From JANMDN01 sp031376285 (lineage in GTDB: Bacteria; Actinomycetota; Thermoleophilia; Miltoncostaeales; Miltoncostaeaceae): DNA of 64,000 nucleotides. Below the pieces are notes generated by a model. The model was not told the origin of the DNA. It did not search any database and saw only the letters and a program-made list of their open reading frames with translations. The stretch's first letter is position 1; every line of letters starts with the position of its first letter. The position numbers were made by a program, and so were the translations under genes. The DNA lies in contig JANMDN010000058.1 in the NCBI GenBank assembly GCA_031376285.1, positions 3,983 through 67,982 on the forward strand. The letters are read 5' to 3'. Of this stretch, positions 24,063 through 32,574 are shown piece by piece.

Positions 24063-26618
24063 CTACTCGTATTGCAGTGCGCGGAGCACGTCGATCCGGG
24101 CCGCTCGACGTCCCGGCGCCGTGGCCGCCAGGATCCCCGCAAGGATCGAGACCACCGCGAACACGACGAGCGCGACGACGGGAACCGAGAACGCGACATC
24201 GTAGGAACTGAGGGCTCGCGTGATCAGTGCCGCAAGACCCACCCCAAGCGGCAAACCCATCGCCGCTCCGATCAGCGCCGTGATGATCCCCTCGTGGCGG
24301 ATCATCCCCCGGGCCTGGCGTCGGCTCATCCCGACGGCCCGCATCATCCCGAGTTCCCGCGTGCGTTCGATCACCGAGAGCGCAAGCGTGTTGACCATCC
24401 CAAACAGGCTGACGATCACCGAGAGCGCGAGCAGGACATACAGCAGGTTGAGGAGCGTGTTGACGCTCTCCGCCCGCTTCTTGATGAAGGCGCCGGCCGT
24501 GCGCACCGTCGACTCCGGGTAGTCCCTGAGCGCGACGTCAAGCGCGGCCGTGGGCGCCGCCGGGTCGCCGAGGCGCAGGAGTGTCAGGGCGTCCGATGGC
24601 TGAGCGAAGAGTCCGTCGAACGCCGTCGTGGAGACCACGACATCCCCGACGAGCGAGTCGAACTTCGACGGGCGGAAGGTTCCGGCGACACGAACCCGCG
24701 CCTTCTCTCCAGACCCGCTGACGATTGGAAACTTGCCCCCCACCGAGAGGCCGTGCTTCTTTGCGAACCCTGTGCTGACGAGGGCGTCCGTCGCGGCGAG
24801 GCCCTCAAGGGTCGCGTTCGACCCCTGGTCCCACCGGAAGTTGTAGACGGAACCGAAGGTCTCGGGATCGACGCCATTTGCGATGACGTCCTGCGCGGCA
24901 GCCCTCGCGCTATCGCTTCGGATACCGGAGGCCACCTCGACGCCTGACGCCTTGGCGGCGGCCTCAGACGTTCCCGCGGTGAGGTTCTCAAATCCGTCAC
25001 CTCGGGAGATCACATGAGTCGCCGTGATCTGCTGCTCGAGCGCGTTCGTGCTCGACTGGCGAAGTCCGTTGCCGAGCACGGCGACGAAGGTCATCAGCGC
25101 GAGACCGATCATCAGCGCGGCGGCGGTCGATGCCGTGCGACCGGGGTTTCGAATGGCGTTCTCGAGACCGAGGCGGCCGCTCACACCGCCAAGGCGCGCT
25201 GACGGCGCACCGACGATCCTGGCAAGGGGGCCGACAAGCCGAGGGAGGACAAGCGCAACGGCCAGGAAGAGCACCACCAAACCGAACGCGAGGAGCAGCA
25301 GCCGTGGGGTCGTCTGAAGGCTCCCAAACACGGAATAGCCGAGGAGGCCGACCGCGGCGAGGCCCGTAACGGCGCCGATAGATGGCGCGCGGCGCGCCAG
25401 TCGTGTCGGTGCAAGGGTCGCCCCCTCGCGAACTGCGGAGATCGGCGCGACGCGCGTCGCCCTGCGCGCTGGCACGAGACTCGCGACGACGGTCACGATC
25501 GTGCCGACGAGCAGCGAGACGACGATCGTGCGTGTACCGAGCACCGCGCCGGTTTGGGGCAGGTCGATGCCGAGCGCCACGAAGAGCGCGTTCAGCCCCT
25601 TCGCGATTCCGAGACCGGCGAAGAGCCCGATGATCGAGCTGACAAGGCCGACGACGAGCGCCTCGACCAGCACGCTCCCCATCACTTGACGCCGTGAGGC
25701 CCCAAGTGTCCTGAGCGTCGCGAACTCACGCGTTCGCTGCGCCACCGTGATCGACAGCGTGTTGAAGATGACAAACGCGCCAACGAAGAGGGCAATGCCT
25801 GCGAACGCGAGCAGGAAGTTCGTGATGAACCCGAGCCCCTGCGCGATGTCCTTTTTCTGCTCCTTCGCCTCCGCGGTGCCCGAGCGCACCTGGGCAGTGT
25901 CCGGCAGGACCGTGGCGATTTCCTTGGTGAGCTCGTCCGCGCTCACGCCGGGACTGGCCGCGACCGAGATCTGATCGAGCTTGCCGACCTTCGCCACGAG
26001 CGTCTGGGCCGTCTCGATGTCGAAGGCGGCGATGGTCGCGCTGCCAAGGCTCGACGCGCCGCCGAACGTGGCAAGGCCGGTGATCTTGAACGGCTGTGCC
26101 GGGCCGCGACCCGAGATCCGGATCGTGTCGCCCACCTTGAACTGGTGGTCGGCCGCCGTCTTCGGGTCGATGACGACCTCGCCCGTCCCGGCCGCGAATC
26201 GGCCGGTCGTGAGTTGGAGCGCGTTGAAGCGCTGCTTGGTCGGGTCGATCCCGTAGGCGAAGGCCGGCGCGCCCTTCGTGTCGATCAGCTTGCCCTGCTT
26301 GTCGATCAGCCGTGCGCCGGTCTCATCAGACACGCTCCCGGTGGCGTCGGCGACATCGGGAAGGCGGCGCACGCGGTCAAGCAGCGCTGCGTCCAAGGTC
26401 GGCGGGCCGCTGTTTGCGAAGTCGACCACCGTCTTTCCACTCACGACGGCATCCGTACCCTTGAAGCTCGTATCGAAGATCCCATTGAAGGCCTTCGAGA
26501 TGGTGTCGGTCAGGACGTAGGTGCCCGAGATCATGGCGACCCCGATGATCACCGCAAGACCGGTGAGGAGCGCGCGGATCTTTCTCCCCGCGAGCCCTTT
26601 GAGTGCGACCGAGAGCAT
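24063..26618 (-). CDS. ABC transporter permease, FtsX/MacB (DUF214) type, two tandem permease modules
   Basis: 851 residues. A first membrane helix (LLTGLAVIIGVAMISGTYVL) precedes an extracytoplasmic MacB-PCD-like domain. Then come three helices around 270-400 (FAGIALFVGAFVIFNTL and following), a central hydrophobic block, a second periplasmic domain, and three C-terminal helices ending RRAARIDVLRALQYE. This is the double-FtsX layout of actinobacterial exporters that act on lipids or peptides rather than taking up solutes. The start overlaps the ATPase stop by one base. The two-component pair encoded just upstream and divergently may control it, as seen in bacitracin-type detoxification modules. 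Confidence 0.85.
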   Translation of the reverse strand: MLSVALKGLAGRKIRALLTGLAVIIGVAMISGTYVLTDTISKAFNGIFDTSFKGTDAVVSGKTVVDFANSGPPTLDAALLDRVRRLPDVADATGSVSDETGARLIDKQGKLIDTKGAPAFAYGIDPTKQRFNALQLTTGRFAAGTGEVVIDPKTAADHQFKVGDTIRISGRGPAQPFKITGLATFGGASSLGSATIAAFDIETAQTLVAKVGKLDQISVAASPGVSADELTKEIATVLPDTAQVRSGTAEAKEQKKDIAQGLGFITNFLLAFAGIALFVGAFVIFNTLSITVAQRTREFATLRTLGASRRQVMGSVLVEALVVGLVSSIIGLFAGLGIAKGLNALFVALGIDLPQTGAVLGTRTIVVSLLVGTIVTVVASLVPARRATRVAPISAVREGATLAPTRLARRAPSIGAVTGLAAVGLLGYSVFGSLQTTPRLLLLAFGLVVLFLAVALVLPRLVGPLARIVGAPSARLGGVSGRLGLENAIRNPGRTASTAAALMIGLALMTFVAVLGNGLRQSSTNALEQQITATHVISRGDGFENLTAGTSEAAAKASGVEVASGIRSDSARAAAQDVIANGVDPETFGSVYNFRWDQGSNATLEGLAATDALVSTGFAKKHGLSVGGKFPIVSGSGEKARVRVAGTFRPSKFDSLVGDVVVSTTAFDGLFAQPSDALTLLRLGDPAAPTAALDVALRDYPESTVRTAGAFIKKRAESVNTLLNLLYVLLALSVIVSLFGMVNTLALSVIERTRELGMMRAVGMSRRQARGMIRHEGIITALIGAAMGLPLGVGLAALITRALSSYDVAFSVPVVALVVFAVVSILAGILAATAPGRRAARIDVLRALQYE

Positions 26619-27388
26619 TAGGCCGTCACCTGCGCGAGCGCCTCGAGCACCTGCTCGTGGCTCGACCGGCCAAGCGTCTCCACCAGGCGACCGTCGGCGA
26701 GGAAGATGATCCGGTCGGCGATGGTCGCCGCGCGCGCGTCATGGGTCACCATCACCACGGTCTGGCGGTAGTCGTCGACCGCTCCGCGAAGGAGCTGCAG
26801 CACCTCTGCGCCGGTGCGCGTGTCCAGGTTGCCGGTCGGCTCGTCGGCAAAGAGCACCGTGGGTCGTCCAACGAGGGCGCGGGCGACCGCGACGCGCTGC
26901 TGCTGCCCGCCCGAGAGTTCCGATGGGCGGTGGCCCAGCCGGTCACCGAGACCGACCCGGCGAACGACCTCGTCGAGCCACTCCGGGTCCGGGCGCTCAC
27001 CGGCGATCCGAAGCGGCAAGACGACGTTCTCCTGCGCCGTCAGCATCGGGAGGAGGTTGAAGAACTGGAAGATGAAGCCGATGTGTTGGCGTCGAAGTTT
27101 GGTGAGGTCGCGGTCGGCCAGGCGACTGATCTCCGTGTCCGCGATCCAAACCTCGCCGCTTGTCGGGCGGTCGAGCCCCGCGAGGATGTGCATGAGCGTC
27201 GACTTTCCGGACCCGGATGGGCCCATGACCGCGACCAGCTCACCACGGGTCACCGAGAGCGACACGTCCGCGAGCGCATCGACGGTCGCATCGCCAGTGC
27301 CGTAGCGGCGACAGAGGTCTCTTCCAGTGACGACGACGGCCGATCCAGTGGCATGTGAGTCGATGGTCCCCGTTGGCGTTTCCCGCAT
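26618..27388 (-). CDS. ABC transporter ATP-binding protein (MacB/LolD type)
   Basis: 256 residues from ATG 27388, preceded by GGGGAAG; a longer reading to 27484 adds an unlikely leader. Walker A is GPSGSGKST, the Q-loop is FIFQFFNLLP, the signature is LSGGQQQRVAVARAL, Walker B is VLFADEPTGNLD, and the H-loop is MVTHD. It energises the FtsX-type permease that follows without a gap. Confidence 0.9.
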   Translation of the reverse strand: MRETPTGTIDSHATGSAVVVTGRDLCRRYGTGDATVDALADVSLSVTRGELVAVMGPSGSGKSTLMHILAGLDRPTSGEVWIADTEISRLADRDLTKLRRQHIGFIFQFFNLLPMLTAQENVVLPLRIAGERPDPEWLDEVVRRVGLGDRLGHRPSELSGGQQQRVAVARALVGRPTVLFADEPTGNLDTRTGAEVLQLLRGAVDDYRQTVVMVTHDARAATIADRIIFLADGRLVETLGRSSHEQVLEALAQVTA

Positions 27389-27564
27389 GGTCTTCCCCAG
27401 TGCTCGTTTGTCGAAGCGGATGACCTCCACGCTAGGAGGAGCCGCCCCGAGCCGCGTCGGCCGCGGGGTTCGATCCGATGTCATCCCTTTTGATGACGCC
27501 GGGCAACCGAGAGATCCTCCGCCAGGACCTACGAGCGCACCGACGACGACGGTAATCTCATCCC

Positions 27565-28758
27565 ATGAGACGTCGCATGCTCCCGTTCGCGGCCACGTGG
27601 TGGTCAGTCGGCCTGGGCGTTCTCACCTTTGTCCTGTGGCAGCTTGAGATTTGGCTCGGGGCGCCTGAAGACGGCAACCGGGCGAGTCAAATCACGCTTT
27701 CGGTCATCGGTTCGCTGGCGATCGCCGGGGTGCGGTGGTTCCCCCTGCAAATGTCGATTTTTGGTGCGGCAACGGTTCTCGCGGGCGGTTGGTTCGATCC
27801 GGCGGGAACGTTCGGGGTGGAGTCAAGTTCGTTTCCCGTCATCGTGGCAGTCGCCACCTTCGGCACGCTCTACTCGCTCCGCGAGCGGCTCGTCGGGCTC
27901 GGAGCGATCCTTGCCGGTGCGGTTGCGATCATCCTCCACCTGCCGGAATCGGAAATCGATCCGAGGGCAAGCCGGACGGCGCTACTGATCAGCAACCTGA
28001 TCATCTTCACGGTCATCTGGGCCATCGCGTGGTTGATCGCCAGCCGGTGGCGCGCAAATCGCGAACTGCGACTTCGCGCGGCAGCCTTCGAGGCCGAAAG
28101 CAACGCGCGGGCCGCCGCGGCGGTTGCGGATGAGCGGGGCCGGATCGCGCGGGAGCTGCACGATGTCGTCGCCCACAACGTGAGCGTCATGGTGGTTCAG
28201 GCCGGTGGGGTGCGGCGCCTGCTCGGCCCGGATCTCGGCCGGGAGCGCGAAGCCCTTGCGACAATCGAGGAAACCGGCAGGCGAGCCCTCGCCGAGATGC
28301 GCAGGATGGTCGGTGTGATGCGCGGAAGCGAGTCCACCGCGCCCGACCTTGAGCCTCAACCGGGCCTCGCTCGCTTGGATCAACTGGTGATCGAGATGCG
28401 TGAGGCCGGTCTACCGGTCGAGCTGCACGTCGAGGGAACCCCGACAGCGCTCTCGGCCGGAATTGACCTTTCCGCCTACCGCATCGTCCAGGAAGCACTC
28501 ACCAACGCGCTCAAGCACGCAGGGCCCGCCAGCGCTGTCGTGACGGTCCGCTACCTGATCGGTGAGATTGAGCTCGTCGTGGATGACGACGGTCGGGGCA
28601 GGACTCCCTCGACCGGGAGGACGGGGCACGGGCTTGTCGGCATGCGCGAACGGGTCGCTGTCTACGGCGGCCGCCTCGATGCGGGACCAAGGCCGGGCGG
28701 CGGCTTCCGACTCCAGGCCACCCTCCCGATTGACGCGTCCGTGGCGATGAGCGTGTAG
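27565..28758 (+). CDS. Sensor histidine kinase, NarL/DesK type
   Basis: 397 residues. About five or six hydrophobic segments fill the first 150 residues with little extracytoplasmic loop, as in intramembrane-sensing kinases. The HisKA_3 box is GRIARELHDVVAHNVSVM with the phospho-acceptor His. The HATPase has DDDGRG and GHGLVGMRERV. The response regulator follows 3 bases after the stop. It is divergent from the ABC exporter genes, and this layout together with the intramembrane-sensing topology suggests it reports envelope stress to the exporter. Confidence 0.9.
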   Translation: MRRRMLPFAATWWSVGLGVLTFVLWQLEIWLGAPEDGNRASQITLSVIGSLAIAGVRWFPLQMSIFGAATVLAGGWFDPAGTFGVESSSFPVIVAVATFGTLYSLRERLVGLGAILAGAVAIILHLPESEIDPRASRTALLISNLIIFTVIWAIAWLIASRWRANRELRLRAAAFEAESNARAAAAVADERGRIARELHDVVAHNVSVMVVQAGGVRRLLGPDLGREREALATIEETGRRALAEMRRMVGVMRGSESTAPDLEPQPGLARLDQLVIEMREAGLPVELHVEGTPTALSAGIDLSAYRIVQEALTNALKHAGPASAVVTVRYLIGEIELVVDDDGRGRTPSTGRTGHGLVGMRERVAVYGGRLDAGPRPGGGFRLQATLPIDASVAMSV

Positions 28759-28761
28759 ACC

Positions 28762-29421
28762 GTGGCGATTGACGTCCTTATTGTCGACGACCAAGCGCTC
28801 GTGCGCGCCGGGTTTCGCATGATCCTCGATGCGGAGACCGAGCTGCGCGTGGTCGGCGAGGCGGTCGACGGCGAGGACGCACTGATCGCAGCGCGGCGGT
28901 TGTCGCCACACGTGATCCTCATGGACGTCCGGATGCCCGGCATGGACGGGATCGAGGCGACGCGGCGGATCGTCGAAAGCGGCTCGACCAGCCGCGTGCT
29001 GGTGCTCACCACCTTCGATCAAGATGAGTACGTGTTCGATGCGCTTCGCGCAGGGGCGAGCGGCTTTCTGCTCAAGGACACACCGCCTGAGGATCTCGTC
29101 GTCGCGATCCGACTCATCGCCTCGGGAGAGGCGCTCCTTGGGCCATCGGTCACGCGACGGGTGATCGAGGAATTCGCGCGCCAGCCCGCTCGGGCGGTCG
29201 CGCCGCCCAAAGGGTTCGACGAGCTGACCGGACGCGAGCGGGAGGTGCTCGATCTCATCGCTCGCGGGCACTCAAACGCCGAGATCGCGCGGCAGCTTGT
29301 CGTCAGCGAAACGACGGTGAAGACCCACGTCGCGCATGTCCTCGGCAAGCTCCGCCTGCGCGACCGCGTACAGGCGGTTGTCCTCGCCTACGAATCAGGC
29401 CTCGTCCAACCCGGTCGATAG
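28762..29421 (+). CDS. LuxR/NarL-family response regulator
   Basis: 219 residues from GTG 28762. The receiver domain has acidic residues VDDQ and phospho-acceptor D in ILMDVRMPGMDG, with K in LLKDTPPEDL. The C-terminal helix-turn-helix is LTGREREVLDLIARGHSNAE, then TVKTHVAHVLGKL. Cognate partner of the kinase just upstream. Its 3' end overlaps the remains of a gene on the other strand. Confidence 0.92.
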   Translation: MAIDVLIVDDQALVRAGFRMILDAETELRVVGEAVDGEDALIAARRLSPHVILMDVRMPGMDGIEATRRIVESGSTSRVLVLTTFDQDEYVFDALRAGASGFLLKDTPPEDLVVAIRLIASGEALLGPSVTRRVIEEFARQPARAVAPPKGFDELTGREREVLDLIARGHSNAEIARQLVVSETTVKTHVAHVLGKLRLRDRVQAVVLAYESGLVQPGR

Positions 29422-29890
29422 GGTCGCTAGGCGGCCGAGGAGTGCCTCCGGCACGACTCCGATGCCGTCGGTGCGGCGATATGCGCCTGGCCCGGTCGTG
29501 ATCACGATCGCGTCAAGCAGATCTGGCTCGATCTTGTCGCGGAGCCACACCGGATTGCGGACGTGCTCGTCGTCGACCGTCCTTGAGAGCTTGACCTCGA
29601 TGGCGACCACGCGCCCGTCGCCCTTCTCACTGATCAGGTCGACTTCCCGGTGCCCGCTCCACGTCCTCAGGTGACCCGCTCGGGCCTCGCAGTGGTGTGC
29701 AAACACGCGGACGCCGAGCGTCACGGGGACTCGAAGAGGGTCCCGAGGGGCGTTCCATCGCGCGGGACTCGTGGCCCGGCGCTTGCGCCGCGCAGGAGCG
29801 TGTCCGCATCGACGCCGACAGCCGTGCGGCCAGAGCCGGGTCGGACGCTACCGTTACGCGGGTTTGAACGCGACCGATTCGCGCGTAGGG
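29395..29890 (-). pseudogene. Decayed ATPase of the AAA/DUF4143 family (C-terminal part with two frameshifts)
   Basis: Three consecutive reading frames on the minus strand give successive parts of a DUF4143 domain. First VASDPALAARL, then after a one-base shift GVDADTLLRG ... DGTPLGTLFES, then after another shift VTLGVRVFAHH ... REVDLISEKGDGR, AIEVKLS and AYRRTDGIGVVPEALLG. The P-loop half is missing. Intact members are about 420 residues and often behave as mobile or selfish ATPases. Shifts lie near 29727 and 29810. Confidence 0.7.
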
Positions 29891-29939
29891 AACTTCATGA
29901 GGGAGGTCGCCAAGTCACCGCCGCAGCCTCGTAGAATGG

Positions 29940-30590
29940 GTGAGTGATGAAGCCATGATCATCCGCGGAGGCACGTTCGGGCCGGTCGCGACCAACACGT
30001 ACGTCGTTGCCGATCGCCAGGGCGGCGAGGCGCTCATCGTCGACCCTGCGATGGGCGGAACGGCCTGGGTCCGCGAGACGCTCGCGAGGCTCGACGCCAC
30101 CCCCGTCGCGGTTTGGGACACCCACGGACATTGGGACCACGTCGTCGAGAACCACATCTGGGCCGACGCGGGACTGCCAATCTGGTGCGGGGCCGGCGAC
30201 GAAGCCTGGCTCGCCGCGCCAGCCCCGTTCAACCCCGGACTCTTCGGTAACCCTCCGCCAACGCCCGGCGTGACCCCGGCACGTGTCCTCACTGACGGCG
30301 AGAGCTTTGCGGTTGGCAACCTCACCTTCGGGGTGATGCACACGCCCGGGCATTCGCCCGGCTGCTACGTCGCCCTCGAGGCCAGCCACGGGCAGGCGCT
30401 CGTCGGTGACTTGGTCTTTGCCCAAGGCATCGGCCGGACGGACTTCCCCGGCTCTGACCACCACGCCATGGTTCGTTCGCTTGAGCGGGTCTTCACGGAG
30501 CTGCCCGGCGAGACCGTCATCTACCCGGGCCACGGCGAGTGGGGCGGCACGCTCGCTGACGCCGAGCGCTACGCGAGGATGTTCCTCTGA
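29940..30590 (+). CDS. MBL-fold metallo-hydrolase (glyoxalase II-like)
   Basis: 216 residues from GTG 29940 (ATG 29955 is also possible). The metal site THGHWDH, later HTPGHSPG, GDLVFAQGIGRTDF and YPGHGEW are the glyoxalase II-type beta-lactamase fold motifs binding two metals. It hydrolyses a thioester or ester; the substrate is not predictable. Its TGA overlaps the apparent CTG start of Mrp. Confidence 0.85.
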   Translation: MSDEAMIIRGGTFGPVATNTYVVADRQGGEALIVDPAMGGTAWVRETLARLDATPVAVWDTHGHWDHVVENHIWADAGLPIWCGAGDEAWLAAPAPFNPGLFGNPPPTPGVTPARVLTDGESFAVGNLTFGVMHTPGHSPGCYVALEASHGQALVGDLVFAQGIGRTDFPGSDHHAMVRSLERVFTELPGETVIYPGHGEWGGTLADAERYARMFL

Positions 30591-31681
30591 GCGCCCCCGT
30601 TTCGCGCGAGCAGATCATCGACGTCCTGGCGGCGGTTCAGGATCCCGAGCTTCGGCGCAGCATCGTGGCGCTTGGCATGGTCGGGGCCGTCGATGTCGAT
30701 GGAGCGAACGTACGGATCACGATCAAGCTCACCATCGCGGGCTGCCCCCTGAAAGCCGAGATCCAGAAGCGGGTGAGCGAGGCGGTCAGCGCGGTTCCGG
30801 GTATCGAGACCGTCCACGTCGCGCTCGACACGATGACCGACGACGAGCGCGGCGCGGTTCGGCGCGGCCTCAGCGCGGGCCCAGACCGGCCGAGCCCCTT
30901 CGGTGAGGGCAGCCCAACGCGCGTAATCCTCGTCGCATCTGGGAAAGGGGGCGTCGGTAAGTCAAGTATCGCCGCAAACCTCGCGATCGCGCTGACCGAG
31001 CTTGGCCACTCCGTTGGGCTGCTGGACGCCGACGTCTACGGCTACTCGATCCCCCGCATGATGGGGGCCGACCGGGCGCCTGCCGTCGTCGAGGACCTGA
31101 TGATGCCGGTCGAGGCGCATGGCGTGCGGCTCATGTCGATCGGGTTTCTCACGAGCGGCGACCAGCCGGTGATCTGGCGCGGGCCGATGCTCCACAAGGC
31201 CCTGACGAGCTTCATCACCGAGGTCTTCTGGGACGATCCCGACTACCTGCTTGTCGACCTTCCCCCGGGGACCGGCGACGTCTCGCTCAGCCTCGCGACG
31301 CTCCTCCCCACCTCCTCGGTGCTCGTGGTGACGACCCCCCAACTGACCGCGCAGCGCGTCGCCAAGCGCGCCGCGGCGATGGCGGCTCGCGTGAACCTTC
31401 CGGTGCTCGGCGTCATCGAGAACATGAGCTGGTTCGTGGCGCCGGACACGGGCGCGCGCTACGAGGTCTTCTCGGGGGGCGGGGGGGCCCTCCTCGCCGA
31501 CGAGCTCGGGGTGCCGCTCCTCGGCCAGATTCCCCTCGAATCGTCGGTGGCAGAGGCCGGTGACGAGGGCCTTCCGGTGGTCGCCGCGCGCCCCAACGCA
31601 CCCGCGGCAGTCGCCCTGCGAGCCATCGCCGCGGAGGTCGCCTTGCGGGTGAAGTCCCCTGATACAGTCGCAGCAGTCTGA
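30587..31681 (+). CDS. mrp: Mrp/ApbC (NBP35-like) iron-sulfur carrier ATPase, apparent CTG start
   Basis: The N-terminal DUF59/MIP18 domain (VSREQIIDVLAAVQDPELRR, then SIVALGMV) begins upstream of the first GTG (30665). The only codon that includes it is CTG 30587, in a CTGA overlap with the preceding stop and with GAGGA upstream. That gives 364 residues, the family norm. The P-loop is the deviant Walker A SGKGGVGKSS. Also visible are DADVYGYSIPRM, LVDLPPGTGDV and ENMSWF. The typical Cys pair CPxC near the C-terminus is not evident. It carries Fe-S clusters to apoproteins and is followed by a ferredoxin. Confidence 0.85.
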   Translation: MSAPVSREQIIDVLAAVQDPELRRSIVALGMVGAVDVDGANVRITIKLTIAGCPLKAEIQKRVSEAVSAVPGIETVHVALDTMTDDERGAVRRGLSAGPDRPSPFGEGSPTRVILVASGKGGVGKSSIAANLAIALTELGHSVGLLDADVYGYSIPRMMGADRAPAVVEDLMMPVEAHGVRLMSIGFLTSGDQPVIWRGPMLHKALTSFITEVFWDDPDYLLVDLPPGTGDVSLSLATLLPTSSVLVVTTPQLTAQRVAKRAAAMAARVNLPVLGVIENMSWFVAPDTGARYEVFSGGGGALLADELGVPLLGQIPLESSVAEAGDEGLPVVAARPNAPAAVALRAIAAEVALRVKSPDTVAAV

Positions 31682-31709
31682 CATCGCCTGACCTGAGGGA
31701 GTAGCAGCA

Positions 31710-32024
31710 ATGACCTATGTGATCGTCGAGCCATGCATCGGCACCAAGGACACTTCTTGCGCCGACGTCTGCCCGGTCGACTGCATTCACCCCTCGCCCG
31801 GCGAGGAGCACGCCGACCAGGCCACGATGCTCTACATCGATCCAGCCGAGTGCATCGACTGCGACGCATGTGTTGAGGCCTGCCCCGTCGACGCGACCCT
31901 CTCCGAGGATGACGTGCCGGGCCAGTGGGAGGTCTTCAAAGAGATCAACCGCGCCTACTTCGAGCAGGGCCACGAGGCTGGCGAGAAGCTGGTCCGCGAG
32001 TTCCTCGAGGCCCGCGCCTCTTAG
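31710..32024 (+). CDS. 7Fe-type ferredoxin (FdxA-like)
   Basis: 104 residues. Cluster ligands are in CIGTKDTSCADVCPVDCI (a 3Fe-type set with a long C-x7-C spacing) and CIDCDACVEACP (a classical CxxCxxCxxxCP 4Fe-4S set). The C-terminal helix is acidic (FEQGHEAGEKLVREFLE). A cytoplasmic electron carrier. GAGG lies upstream of the ATG, and it follows Mrp by 28 bases, likely in one transcript of Fe-S functions. Confidence 0.92.
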   Translation: MTYVIVEPCIGTKDTSCADVCPVDCIHPSPGEEHADQATMLYIDPAECIDCDACVEACPVDATLSEDDVPGQWEVFKEINRAYFEQGHEAGEKLVREFLEARAS

Positions 32025-32065
32025 CGCAGGCGGCGTGAGTCGGCGTCAACGTTCGGCGGGCCCCC

Positions 32066-32123
32066 GTGTCAGGCACCTGGCCGACAGGAGACGACAGCGC
32101 GCCGCGACGGTGGTGCCTGACAC
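32066..32123. repeat. Inverted pair of the GTGTCAGGCACC repeat
   Basis: GTGTCAGGCACC at 32066-32077 and its exact complement GGTGCCTGACAC at 32112-32123 form a 12-pair stem with a 34-base loop. It lies just after the ferredoxin gene. The same motif family recurs at 52376-52520, so this is a dispersed repeat that may double as a terminator. Confidence 0.6.
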
Positions 32124-32166
32124 AACTTGATCCCGACCCGAGACGCAACTCGGAATCAATCGTCAC

Positions 32167-32382
32167 GTGGGTATGACTCATCGCGTTGGCGAGAAGGGGC
32201 AAGTCGTGATCCCGAAGGATCTGCGTGATCGGCTCGGCATCGGCTGCGATGTGCTCTTCTCCTCTGATGAGGACTCTGCGCGGGTGATCCCTCTGCGTCC
32301 CGAATCGACGCTGCGTGGCCGCTTCCAGGGCAGTGGTATGACCGGCAGGCTCGAGACCGACCGACGTCACGAGCCTCGCTGA
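32167..32382 (+). CDS. AbrB/MazE-type antitoxin (VapB-like)
   Basis: 71 residues (GTG 32167 or ATG 32173). The swapped-hairpin signature HRVGEKGQVVIPKDLRDRLG is clear. Such proteins bind their own promoter and neutralise a PIN-domain toxin encoded downstream. Here only a toxin fragment follows, so this is an orphan antitoxin. Confidence 0.8.
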   Translation: MGMTHRVGEKGQVVIPKDLRDRLGIGCDVLFSSDEDSARVIPLRPESTLRGRFQGSGMTGRLETDRRHEPR

Positions 32383-32393
32383 ACGCCTGACTG

Positions 32394-32540
32394 GACTCCT
32401 GGGCGATCCTCGCCTGGCTCGACGGACAAGAGCCGGCCGCCACACGTGTCGAGGGCTTCATCAACGAGCGCCCAGGTCCGAGCGATTCGTTTGAACACGA
32501 ATCGTCCGCACGGACGATTCGAAGCGCTCCTTCGGGATGA
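32394..32540 (+). pseudogene. VapC toxin remnant (N-terminal PIN strand only)
   Basis: Twelve bases after the antitoxin stop the frame reads DSWAILAWLDGQEPAATRVE, the start of a PIN domain with the first catalytic Asp but no initiator Met before it. It then runs into unrelated residues and a stop at 32540. The remaining acidic residues are missing, so it is not functional. Confidence 0.55.
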
Positions 32541-32574
32541 CGCGTCGCGTCGCGGGTACCGTCAAACTCATCCC

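Noticed and set aside
30665..31681. Mrp starting at GTG 30665
   Set aside because: It would cut off the first conserved part of the DUF59 domain (VSREQIIDVLAAVQDPELRR); the coupled CTG start includes it.
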